From assembly GCF_016907695.1 (NCBI RefSeq), contig NZ_JAFBCK010000001.1, forward strand, positions 2,783,001 through 2,847,000: a DNA stretch of 64,000 nt, written 5' to 3'. Below, in pieces: positions 56,971 through 64,000 of this stretch. The notes below the pieces were generated by a model, which ran no database searches, was not told the origin of the DNA, and worked only from the letters and a program-made list of their open reading frames with translations. Position numbers and translations under genes: made by a program. The stretch comes from Actinokineospora baliensis. Lineage in GTDB: Bacteria; Actinomycetota; Actinomycetes; Mycobacteriales; Pseudonocardiaceae. Each line of letters begins with the position of its first letter. Positions within the stretch are counted from its first letter, which is position 1.

Positions 56971-58311
56971 TTACTGCCGCGCCCACAGGGACGGCACGTT
57001 CGGCGGCTCCCAGCCAGGCAGGGAGGTGTGTCCCTGGATGGCCCGGTAGCTGGAGCCGCCGTAGGTCACGACAGCGCCAACGGCGTAGTTGGTGTACGCG
57101 GCCCACGTGCCGCCGCCGGGGTTGCCGGAGGTGGTGGTGGTCGGGTTGCTGGTGGTCGGGTCAGGACCGCCCTGGGTCAGCAGCCGCAGGCTGTAGACCT
57201 GCAGGATCTCGTTGACCGGCTGGAAGTAGAACGTGCCGCCCTGGCTGCAGTTGCCGGAGCCACCGGAGGTGACGCCCTGCGCCTGGTTGCCCGCCAGCCA
57301 CGAACCGCCCGAGTCGCCCGGCTCGGCGCACGCGCTGGTCCGGGTCAGGCCGGTCACGGTGCCCTGCGGGTAGGTGACCGAGGAGTTCTTCTGCTGGATG
57401 GTGCCGCAGCGCCAGCCCGTGGTGGAGCCGGAGCGGCAGACCGACGCGCCGACTGCGGCCTCGGTGCTGCCCGCGACCGAGACGGTGGTGTTGCCGGAGT
57501 AGCGGTTGACCAGCGGGCGCATGGTGTTGCCCGCCGCGACCCGCACCCAGCCGTAGTCGTTGCCCGGGAAGCTGGACCCGGCGACCGACCCGCTCGGGTT
57601 GGTCGTCGCGGTGCCCGCCGAGCCGCAGTGACCCGCGGTGACGAATCCGCCCTCGACCGAGAACCCGATCGAGCAGCGGCTGCCGCCGAAGCTGTAGGCG
57701 TTGCCGCCGATGACGTCGATGAACGGCCGTGGCTCCTCGGCCGTCGTCTCGAAGCGCACCGCGGCGGTGTCGATCCCGCTGGCCTTGGCCCACGCGGTCG
57801 CGGCGCCCTGGCCGCCCGCCTTGGTCAGCACCACCACTGCGTTGGTGTTGACGTCGACGTACCAGCCCGGGACGGACTTGGGCACGGCGCGGGAGTTGTC
57901 GTCCAGCTTGGCCTTGGCCGCGTCGAGCTGGGCCTGGCTGCGGCTGACGACCTTGGGGACGGCACCGAGGCCGCGCACCTGGTCAGCCTTGGAAGCGTCG
58001 GTGACCGCGACGGTCAGGGTGTTGGCACCCGCGTCCAGCCACGCGCCGCCGAAGGTGCCGCCGAGCGTGCCACGCAGGGCCTGCTCGGTCTTGGTGGCCT
58101 TGTACTCGCGGTTGAGCCGCTGCTTGGCCTGCTCGGTGGAGATCTTCAGGTCACGGGACATGGCGCTGAGGACCTCGGGCGAGGCCACATCGGCCACGGC
58201 GACAGCGGGGGCCGACTGGCCCGCGGTCGCCGAGGGGGTTAAGGCGATGGCGGTCGTGAGACCACCCGCCGTGAGTGCTGCCAGTGCGGCAGCGGTGAAC
58301 TTGCGATTCAT
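56971..58311 (-). CDS. Streptogrisin/alpha-lytic-type protease with prodomain and chitin-binding module
   Basis: 446 aa from ATG 58311, with GGAG upstream. Sec signal (1-31), an alpha-lytic-type prodomain (about 40-190, EQAKQRLNREYKATKTEQ then GWYVDVNTNAVVV) and an S1E catalytic domain follow: His in TAGHCG (about 227), Asp in NDYGWVRV, Ser in EPGDSGGS (about 331), with paired cysteines. A Thr/Pro linker joins a CBM5/12-type carbohydrate module (WAAYTNYAVGAVVTYGGSSY, then GWEPPNVPSLW). It is a secreted protease that binds chitin-like polymers. Divergent from an SDR over a 16-bp palindrome. Confidence 0.94.
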   Translation of the reverse strand: MNRKFTAAALAALTAGGLTTAIALTPSATAGQSAPAVAVADVASPEVLSAMSRDLKISTEQAKQRLNREYKATKTEQALRGTLGGTFGGAWLDAGANTLTVAVTDASKADQVRGLGAVPKVVSRSQAQLDAAKAKLDDNSRAVPKSVPGWYVDVNTNAVVVLTKAGGQGAATAWAKASGIDTAAVRFETTAEEPRPFIDVIGGNAYSFGGSRCSIGFSVEGGFVTAGHCGSAGTATTNPSGSVAGSSFPGNDYGWVRVAAGNTMRPLVNRYSGNTTVSVAGSTEAAVGASVCRSGSTTGWRCGTIQQKNSSVTYPQGTVTGLTRTSACAEPGDSGGSWLAGNQAQGVTSGGSGNCSQGGTFYFQPVNEILQVYSLRLLTQGGPDPTTSNPTTTTSGNPGGGTWAAYTNYAVGAVVTYGGSSYRAIQGHTSLPGWEPPNVPSLWARQ

Positions 58312-58376
58312 CACGCTCTCCAATTGAGGGCGAGTTGTGCAGGGTAGGTCCCGACGGTAGGAGCAAAATCCCCCAT

Positions 58377-58392
58377 ATTGGTACATACCAAT
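58377..58392. promoter_or_regulatory. Perfect 16-bp palindrome in the protease/SDR divergent promoter
   Basis: ATTGGTACATACCAAT has 7-bp arms around CA. The GGT-N4-ACC layout is that of GntR/HutC-family operators; compared with the DasR site I recall (ACTGGTCTAGACCAGT) 11 of 16 positions agree. It lies 66 nt before the protease ATG and 45 nt before the SDR ATG. Confidence 0.6.
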
Positions 58393-58436
58393 GAGGTCAT
58401 ACCTCCCGTCCGGCGACGACTGGGAAAGGTGGGAAC

Positions 58437-59231
58437 ATGAATACTGGGAACGATTCGGCGCCCGGGGCGGCCCGACCACCACGCAGAGTTCTGGTTACCG
58501 GCGCGTCCGGTGGTATAGGTGCCGCGGTGGCCAGGGCCTTCGCGGCACAGGGTGATCGAATCGCGGTGCACTACTCCAGTCGGGTGGATCGGGCCGATCG
58601 GCTGGTCGCCGAGTTGCCCGGCGACGGTCATCTCGCGGTCGGCGCCGATCTGACCGACCCGGCCGCGGTGCCGCCGCTCGTGGCGGCGACCGTCGAGGGC
58701 TTGGGCGGCGTGGACGTCCTGGTCAACAACGCCGCGTTGCTGACCCCGGCGCACCCGCCGGTCACCACGTCCTACGACGACTGGACCAAGGCCTGGCGCG
58801 ACGTCCTCGCGGTCAACCTGATCGGCGCGGCCAACCTGACCCACCAGGTCGCGGTCCGCATGATCGAGCAGGGCAGCGGCGGCCGGATCGTCAACGTCGG
58901 CTCCCGGGGCGCCTTCCGCGGCGAGCCGGAGCACCCGGCGTACGGCGCCAGCAAGGCGGGTCTGCACGCCCTGGGCCAGTCCCTGGCGATCGCCCTGGCA
59001 CCCCACGGCATCTCGGTCACCTCGGTCGCGCCCGGGTTCGTCGACACCGAACGCGTGTCCGGGCGGCTGGCGGGGGCGGCGGGTGACGCGATCCGCGCGC
59101 AGAGCCCGTTCGACCGGGTCGCCACGCCTGAGGAGATCGCGGCGGCAGTGGTGTACCTGGCGTCCGCGGAGGCGCTGTGGGCGTCCGGGACGATCCTCGA
59201 CCTCAACGGGGCTTCTTACCTGCGCACGTAG
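58437..59231 (+). CDS. Short-chain dehydrogenase/reductase (FabG-like)
   Basis: 264 aa from ATG 58437, with AAAGGTGGG upstream. Cofactor motif GASGGIGAAVARAF, DVLVNNAALL, catalytic Ser in VNVGSRGAFRG and Tyr/Lys in HPAYGASKAGLHALG, and the C-terminal GTILDLNGASYLRT. After the cofactor turn HYSSRVDRADRL suggests NADP preference. The substrate is unknown. It shares the palindromic promoter with the protease and lies 15 nt before the next gene, so co-transcription is likely. Confidence 0.9.
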   Translation: MNTGNDSAPGAARPPRRVLVTGASGGIGAAVARAFAAQGDRIAVHYSSRVDRADRLVAELPGDGHLAVGADLTDPAAVPPLVAATVEGLGGVDVLVNNAALLTPAHPPVTTSYDDWTKAWRDVLAVNLIGAANLTHQVAVRMIEQGSGGRIVNVGSRGAFRGEPEHPAYGASKAGLHALGQSLAIALAPHGISVTSVAPGFVDTERVSGRLAGAAGDAIRAQSPFDRVATPEEIAAAVVYLASAEALWASGTILDLNGASYLRT

Positions 59232-59246
59232 GGCACTACGGTCGGT

Positions 59247-60779
59247 TTGGTGGACGCATATGACGTAGTAGTGGTCGGCGGTGGTCACAACGCGCTTGTC
59301 GCCGCCGCTTACCTCGCTCGCTCGGGGCGCTCGGTACTCGTGCTTGAACGCCTTGGGCACGTAGGCGGTGCCGCGGTAAGCGCTAGCCCGTTCCCCGGGG
59401 TGCGCTTGTCGCGGTACTCCTACCTCGTCAGCCTCCTGCCAGACCAGATCGTCAGTGACCTCGGCCTACGCCTTACTCTGCGGTCCCGCTCGGTGTCGTC
59501 TTGCACGCCTATAGAGCGCGACGGCGTACACACCGGCCTGTTGGTGGGCGGTCCAGACACGGCTGAGTCGTTCCGCGCTCTTACCGGCTCCGACGCCGAG
59601 TACACCCGCTGGCAGGAGTTCTATGCCGCGATGGCTCTCGTGGCGAAGGCTGTCGCGCCTACCATGTTGGAGCCTCTGCCTTCGCAGGACGCACTACGCG
59701 ATCTGGTCACCTCTGCTGTGGGGCCTGACGCCTGGCGTTGGGTCTTCGAGCAGCCACTAGCCCAGACCCTCGAAGAGGTCTTCACCGACGACGTCGTTCG
59801 CGGGGTCGTTGCCACCGACGGCCTCATAGGCACCCACACCTCGCTAGCGGATCCTGACCTAGCTGCGAACCGCTGCTTCCTCTATCACGTCATCGGCAAC
59901 GGCACCGGTGACTGGCGTGTGCCTATAGGCGGCATGGGCGCGGTTACGGGAGAGCTCGCGCGGGTGGCTCGGGAAGCCGGTGCGGATCTACGCACTAGTG
60001 CTGAAGTCGTTGCTATCGCGGCAGATGGCACTACGGCGGAGGTGACGTACCGCCATGACGACGTCGAAGTCACCGTCGCGGCGCACTACGTGTTCTCCGG
60101 CGTGGCCCCTGCCGTGCTCGACCGCCTCATGGGCCGTCCCGCTCGTCCGGCCGCGCCTGGCGCGCAGCTCAAGATGAACCTCTTGCTCGACCGCCTGCCG
60201 CGCCTGCGCTCCGGCATTCGCCCCGAGGACGCCTTCGCGGGCACCTTCCATCTCGACGAGACCTACACCGACCTGGAGACCGCCTACCGCGAGAGCGCCG
60301 AAGGCCGCCCGCCGACCCGCCCACCCGGTGAGATGTACTGCCACACGCTCACCGACCGGTCCATTGTGGACTCGCCGACCGCGCACACGCTGACCCTGTT
60401 CGGCCTGCACGCCCCCGACACCCTGTTCGACACCCCAGGTACCCGCGATGTCCTCGTACGCCGGTACCTGGACGGCCTGGACCGCTACCTGCTCGACCCC
60501 ATCGAGTCCTGCCTGGCCACCGTCGACGGCGCGCCGTGCCTGGAGGCGCGCGACCCCCGCGACCTGGAAGCCGAACTCGCCATGCCCAGGGGCAACATCT
60601 TCCACGGCCCCCTGACCTGGCCGCACGGCACCGGCTGGGGCGTCGAGACCGACATCCCCAACGTCGTTCGCTGCGCCAGCTCCACCCAACGCGGCGGCGG
60701 TGTGAGCGGCCTCGGCGGCCACAACGCGGCCATGTCCCTCCTGCGGCCCGCTGCCCCGGACGGCAGGCTGGAGGGGTGA
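59247..60779 (+). CDS. FAD-dependent oxidoreductase of the phytoene desaturase/PYROXD2 type
   Basis: 510 aa; the start is TTG 59247 or GTG 59250. The dinucleotide motif DVVVVGGGHNALVAAAYLARSGRSVLVLER is N-terminal (GxGxxN with the E of LER), followed by GGAAVSASPFPGVRLSRYSY. The C-terminal FAD motif is GGVSGLGGHNAAMSLL. The GGGHN start and PGV(R/K)LSRYSY are typical of PYROXD2-like enzymes rather than carotenoid desaturases, and no crt genes are nearby. Codon use is more A/T-tolerant (CTTACC, CCTATAGG) than in flanking genes. Its stop overlaps the next start. Confidence 0.87.
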   Translation: MVDAYDVVVVGGGHNALVAAAYLARSGRSVLVLERLGHVGGAAVSASPFPGVRLSRYSYLVSLLPDQIVSDLGLRLTLRSRSVSSCTPIERDGVHTGLLVGGPDTAESFRALTGSDAEYTRWQEFYAAMALVAKAVAPTMLEPLPSQDALRDLVTSAVGPDAWRWVFEQPLAQTLEEVFTDDVVRGVVATDGLIGTHTSLADPDLAANRCFLYHVIGNGTGDWRVPIGGMGAVTGELARVAREAGADLRTSAEVVAIAADGTTAEVTYRHDDVEVTVAAHYVFSGVAPAVLDRLMGRPARPAAPGAQLKMNLLLDRLPRLRSGIRPEDAFAGTFHLDETYTDLETAYRESAEGRPPTRPPGEMYCHTLTDRSIVDSPTAHTLTLFGLHAPDTLFDTPGTRDVLVRRYLDGLDRYLLDPIESCLATVDGAPCLEARDPRDLEAELAMPRGNIFHGPLTWPHGTGWGVETDIPNVVRCASSTQRGGGVSGLGGHNAAMSLLRPAAPDGRLEG

Positions 60780-61078
60780 CGACCACGAGGTGGAGCAACC
60801 AACGCCGAGCGCGCAAGGTCGTCCTCGGCTACGTCGGCGTGGTCACCCTCGTCTTCGCGGTCGTGGCCGTGCTGCTGGCGGTGCACACCGGCCCTGACGC
60901 CTCGTTCGCGGGCGTTGTGGCGGTGCTGGTGGCGTTGCCCGCGTCGCTGCTGATCGTGCTCGTCCCCGAACTCGCCCAACCGTGGGACGGCATCGCGGCC
61001 AGTGCGGTCCTGGTCGGAGCCGCACTGGTCCAAGCATGGCTGCTGTGGCTGCTCTTCCGCGGCCACAAGCGCGCCTGA
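60776..61078 (+). CDS. Small membrane protein, three hydrophobic segments
   Basis: 100 aa from GTG 60776, overlapping the oxidoreductase stop (GTGA) with GGAGG 4 nt before. Hydrophobic segments at about 17-37, 45-63 and 72-92, a basic N terminus and a GHKRA end. No motif recognised. Translational coupling suggests it works with, or anchors, the oxidoreductase. It ends 1 nt from the convergent mycoredoxin gene. Confidence 0.7.
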   Translation: MTTTRWSNQRRARKVVLGYVGVVTLVFAVVAVLLAVHTGPDASFAGVVAVLVALPASLLIVLVPELAQPWDGIAASAVLVGAALVQAWLLWLLFRGHKRA

Positions 61079-61079
61079 C

Positions 61080-61328
61080 CTACCCCTCCAGCGCCGCCTT
61101 GACCTGCTCCAACGACGGGTTCGTCAACGCGGCCCCGCTTGGGAAGTGCAGCGTGGGCACGGTCTGGTTACCCCCGTTGACCGACATCACGAACTCCGCC
61201 GCCCCCGGCGTCTCCTCGATGTCGACCTCCACATACCCGATCCCCGCCGAGTCCAGCTGCGTCTTGAGCCTGCGGCAGTACCCGCACCACGTGGTCGAGT
61301 ACATGGTCAACGTCTCCGGCGCGGACAT
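61080..61328 (-). CDS. mrx1: Mycoredoxin (glutaredoxin-like, mycothiol-dependent)
   Basis: 82 aa from ATG 61328. MYSTTWCGYCRRLKTQL carries the CGYC active site (about residues 15-18). GGNQTVPTLHF supplies the cis-Pro, and the strand VEVDIEE is typical of Mrx1. It reduces protein-mycothiol mixed disulfides in the cytoplasm. Its presence, with the Rv2466c-like protein, supports a mycothiol-using host. Standing alone, 208 nt after the DUF3253 gene. Confidence 0.93.
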   Translation of the reverse strand: MSAPETLTMYSTTWCGYCRRLKTQLDSAGIGYVEVDIEETPGAAEFVMSVNGGNQTVPTLHFPSGAALTNPSLEQVKAALEG

Positions 61329-61536
61329 CGGGATCTCCCCTGCACTGAGGTCTGTCGGTCACCTTCGGCAACGCCCCTGACACCCCCACCGATACCAGAA
61401 CGAGACGCGCGTCACACTTCGCTCGACCGCCGCAAACCTCCGCTCCACCGCCAGACCGACGTTCAACCAAGCTGTCCGTTACGGGCTGGGCCAAGGTTGG
61501 TTGTGTGCTGCGGGTTAGGTCTCGAACTCGGCCACC

Positions 61537-61872
61537 TCAGCCATCGCTCACCCGGATTCGGATCGGTCCGCGCCACTGCCCGTCCGGGTCGAGCACCGCG
61601 CCCCGCTGGGTCAGCCGCACCTCGCCCGCCCGTGCGAGGTCGCGAGCCAACTCCCGTGCGCGTGGCAACAGCGGACGCCAGTCGTCGGTCACTGCTCTCG
61701 CCGCGTCGGACGGGCAGGTGCTGGAGTCCATGCCCCGAGCTTCGGCCAGAGCCAGGATGGCCGCTCGCAATCGCTCGGACGGGTCCGATGCGCTCAACGC
61801 TGTTCGGGCGTGGTCCGCCCCCGGGCCACCACCGTCCCGGGTCCGTTCCAGTTCCCGCCGCGGATCCGACAT
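61537..61872 (-). CDS. DUF3253 domain protein
   Basis: 111 aa from ATG 61872, 3 nt after the stop of the YdeP-like oxidoreductase gene, so it is in its operon. The DUF3253 pattern is clear: LRAAILALAEARGMDSSTCPSDAARAV, DDWRPLLPRARELARDLARAGEVRLTQRGAVLDP (in pieces) and GPIRIRV. These proteins look like small winged-helix folds and are of unknown function. Its coupling to a molybdoenzyme gene is the only hint of role. Confidence 0.85.
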   Translation of the reverse strand: MSDPRRELERTRDGGGPGADHARTALSASDPSERLRAAILALAEARGMDSSTCPSDAARAVTDDWRPLLPRARELARDLARAGEVRLTQRGAVLDPDGQWRGPIRIRVSDG

Positions 61873-61875
61873 GGG

Positions 61876-64000
61876 TTACTCGGGATCCAAGCGCACCACC
61901 ACCGACTTGGACGTGGGCGTGTTCGACGTGTCCGCCGTCGAGTCCAGGGGGATCAGCGAGTTCGCCTCCGGGAAGTACGCGGCCGCACAGCCCCGGGCGG
62001 TGTCGTAGGCGACCACGCGGAACCGGTGCGCGTGCCGCTCCACCACACCCGTCGGGTCTTCCGGCCACTCGCTGACCAAGGTCACCAGCTGCCCATCGGC
62101 CAACCCGAGCTCGGCGATGTCCAGCGGGTTCACCAACACGACCCGCCGCGCGTCTTTGATGCCGCGGTAGCGGTCGTCCAGCCCGTAGATCGTGGTGTTG
62201 TACTGGTCGTGGCTGCGCAGGGTCTGCAGCAGCAACCGACCCGGCGGCACCCGCAGCACGGTCAGCGGGTTGGCTGTGAACACCGCCCGGTCATCGCGGG
62301 TGCCGGTGAACTCCCGCGAGTCGCGCGGCGCGTGTGGCAGCACGAACCCGTCCGGCTCCCGCACCCGGGCGTTGTAGTCGGTGCAGCCGGGCACCACCCG
62401 CGAGATTCGGTCCCGGATCAGGTCGTAGTCGCCCGACAGTTCCGCCCACGGCACCGGGTGCGACGGCCCGAACAGCGCCTGGGCCACTCCACACACGATC
62501 CCGACCTCCGACACCAGGTGCTCGGACGCGGGCTCCAGGCGCCCCCGCGACCGGTGAACGACCGACATCGAGTCCTCGACCGTCACGAACTGCTCACCGG
62601 CCGCCTGCACGTCCCGCTCGGTCCGCCCCCGAGTCGGCAGGATCAACGCTGTGCGGCCGTGCACGACGTGCGACCGGTTCAGCTTTGTCGACACGTGCAC
62701 TGTCAGGTCGCACGCGCGCAGTGCGGCCTCGGTGACCGCGGTGTCCGGGCTGGCAGAGGCGAAGTTGCCGCCCACTGCCATGAACACCTTGGCCTTGCCG
62801 TCGCGCATGGCCCGGATGGATCCGACCGTGTCCAAGCCGTGCGACCGCGGCGCCGCGATGCCGAACTCGGTGTCCAGCGCGGCCAGGAACTTCTCCGGCA
62901 TCTTCTCCCAGATGCCCATGGTCCGGTCGCCCTGCACGTTCGAGTGCCCGCGCACCGGGCACAGCCCCGCTCCCGGCTTGCCGATCATCCCGCGCATCAG
63001 CACGACGTTGGCGATCTCGCGGATGGTCGGCACCGAGTGCTTGTGCTGGGTGAGGCCCATCGCCCAGCACACGATGATCCGCGACGACTCCGCGAACATC
63101 CGCGCGACCCGCTCGATCTCCTGCCGGTCCAGCCCGGTCGCGGTGTCCACCGCGTTCCAGTCGACCTCCGCGACGTGCGCGGCGTACGCGTCGAACCCCT
63201 CGGTGCTCCGGTCGACGAACTCCCGGTCCACCACCGTCCCCGGCCGCTCCGCCTCCCACCGCAGTAAGAGGTGCCCGATCGCCTGGAACAGTGCCTGATC
63301 GCCTCCCAGCCTGATCTGGCAGAACACGTCCGCCAGCGCCGTTCCCTTGCCCAGCACCCCGCGCACCTTCTGCGGGTTCTTGAACCGCAGCAGCCCGGCC
63401 TCCGGCAGCGGGTTGACCGCGATGATCCGCGCCCCCGCGTCCTTGGCCTGCTCGAGCGCGCTGAGCATCCGCGGGTGGTTGGTGCCCGGGTTCTGACCCA
63501 CCACCACGACCAGGTCGGCCAGCGCGATGTCGGCCAGGCTCACCGACCCCTTGCCGACCCCGGTCGTCTCCGCCAGCGCCGCGCCGGACGACTCGTGGCA
63601 CATGTTCGAGCAGTCCGGCAGGTTGTTGGTGCCGAACGACCGCACCAGCAGCTGGTACAGGAACGCGGCCTCGTTGCTGGTGCGCCCCGAGGTGTAGAAC
63701 ACGGCCTCGTCCGGCGTCGACAAGGCCCGCAGCTGCGAAGCGATCAGCGAGTACGCCTCCGACCACTCGATCGGCTCGTAGTGCGTCGCCCCCGGCCGCA
63801 GCACCACGGGCTGGGTGATCCGCCCCTGCTGCCCCAGCCAGTAGTCCGTTTTGTCCGACAGGTCAGCGATCGAGTGCTCGGCGAAGAACTCCGGCCCCAC
63901 CCGCCGCCGCGTCGCCTCCTCCGCGACCGCCTTGGCGCCGTTCTCGCAGAACTCGGCGGCGTGCCGCCCGCCCTGCGGCTCCGGCCAGGCGCAGCCGGGG
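61876..64000 (-). CDS. YdeP/FdhF-family molybdopterin oxidoreductase, 5' end outside the window
   Basis: About 708 residues are visible; the frame stays open to the window edge, so the N terminus is missing (family total about 760). The visible start has CPGCAWPEP and EFCENGAKAVAEEATRRR, a YdeP hallmark. Molybdopterin-binding segments follow: SMCHESSG-like NMCHESSGAALAETTG, VVVVGQNPGTNHPRM, VCWAMGLTQHKHSVP, MIGKPGAGLCPVRGHSNVQG and the C-terminal QYNTTIYGLDDRYRG. It is a formate-dehydrogenase-like bis-MGD enzyme, cytoplasmic, of unsettled substrate. fdhD at 56 kb probably serves it. Confidence 0.93.
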   Translation of the reverse strand, partial: PGCAWPEPQGGRHAAEFCENGAKAVAEEATRRRVGPEFFAEHSIADLSDKTDYWLGQQGRITQPVVLRPGATHYEPIEWSEAYSLIASQLRALSTPDEAVFYTSGRTSNEAAFLYQLLVRSFGTNNLPDCSNMCHESSGAALAETTGVGKGSVSLADIALADLVVVVGQNPGTNHPRMLSALEQAKDAGARIIAVNPLPEAGLLRFKNPQKVRGVLGKGTALADVFCQIRLGGDQALFQAIGHLLLRWEAERPGTVVDREFVDRSTEGFDAYAAHVAEVDWNAVDTATGLDRQEIERVARMFAESSRIIVCWAMGLTQHKHSVPTIREIANVVLMRGMIGKPGAGLCPVRGHSNVQGDRTMGIWEKMPEKFLAALDTEFGIAAPRSHGLDTVGSIRAMRDGKAKVFMAVGGNFASASPDTAVTEAALRACDLTVHVSTKLNRSHVVHGRTALILPTRGRTERDVQAAGEQFVTVEDSMSVVHRSRGRLEPASEHLVSEVGIVCGVAQALFGPSHPVPWAELSGDYDLIRDRISRVVPGCTDYNARVREPDGFVLPHAPRDSREFTGTRDDRAVFTANPLTVLRVPPGRLLLQTLRSHDQYNTTIYGLDDRYRGIKDARRVVLVNPLDIAELGLADGQLVTLVSEWPEDPTGVVERHAHRFRVVAYDTARGCAAAYFPEANSLIPLDSTADTSNTPTSKSVVVRLDPE

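Overview
The window is high-GC actinobacterial DNA that reads like a Pseudonocardiales genome (Actinokineospora/Saccharothrix/Actinosynnema type; this placement is inferred). Supporting signs are GC-rich wobble positions, frequent GTG/TTG starts, mycothiol-linked genes (mycoredoxin, an Rv2466c-like DsbA protein), the clpP1-clpP2-clpX set and many secreted proteases. It is chromosomal and largely housekeeping. I see no insertion sequence, prophage, CRISPR array or classical biosynthetic gene cluster.

Layout. 0-5.6 kb: the 3' end of a secreted subtilase, a tight operon (ACAD10/11-like acyl-CoA dehydrogenase, SDR, APH-fold kinase, SMP-30 lactonase) resembling 4-hydroxyacyl-CoA/lactone catabolism, and a secreted trypsin. 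5.9-10 kb: acyl-CoA desaturase, PPOX/F420 protein, an orphan STAS protein and a secreted protein with 41 Pro-rich hexapeptides. 10-15.7 kb: a KamB-type 16S rRNA A1408 methyltransferase, convergent with a ppk2-DUF371/RsmI-like operon, then tRNA-Arg with a duplicated downstream element, a lipoprotein and a CopD-CtaG fusion.

15.8-53.6 kb follows the order of M. tuberculosis Rv2478c-Rv2457c (from memory): ssb, ettA, gdh, thioesterase, Rv2474c-like, aglA, glbO, HNH, DUF5130, pepN, Rv2466c-like, rpiB, nei, tig, clpP1, clpP2, clpX. Lineage-specific genes and repeats interrupt this backbone. They include a TPR/degenerate-GGDEF protein after ettA, an extraordinary gene of about 51 GTRVT repeats between the HNH and DUF5130 genes, two intergenic repeat systems (34.9-35.8 and 39.3-40.0 kb, the second carrying DnaA-box-like words), an ALDH/MBL pair, and an island with an Eis-like acetyltransferase, GNAT, Nudix, tRNA-Gly and tRNA-Pro.

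53.9-64 kb: a Tat-type esterase, CoA-transferase and fdhD; a chitin-binding streptogrisin-like protease divergent from an SDR across a perfect 16-bp palindrome; a carotenoid-desaturase-type oxidoreductase; mycoredoxin; and a DUF3253 gene downstream of a YdeP-type molybdopterin oxidoreductase cut by the window end.

The most novel-looking object is the GTRVT-repeat gene at 32498-33811. Other leads are the 4-hydroxyacid-type operon, the solitary KamB homologue next to a DUF371/RsmI-like protein, and the repeat array with DnaA-like words. All family calls come from reading motifs; no database search was run.
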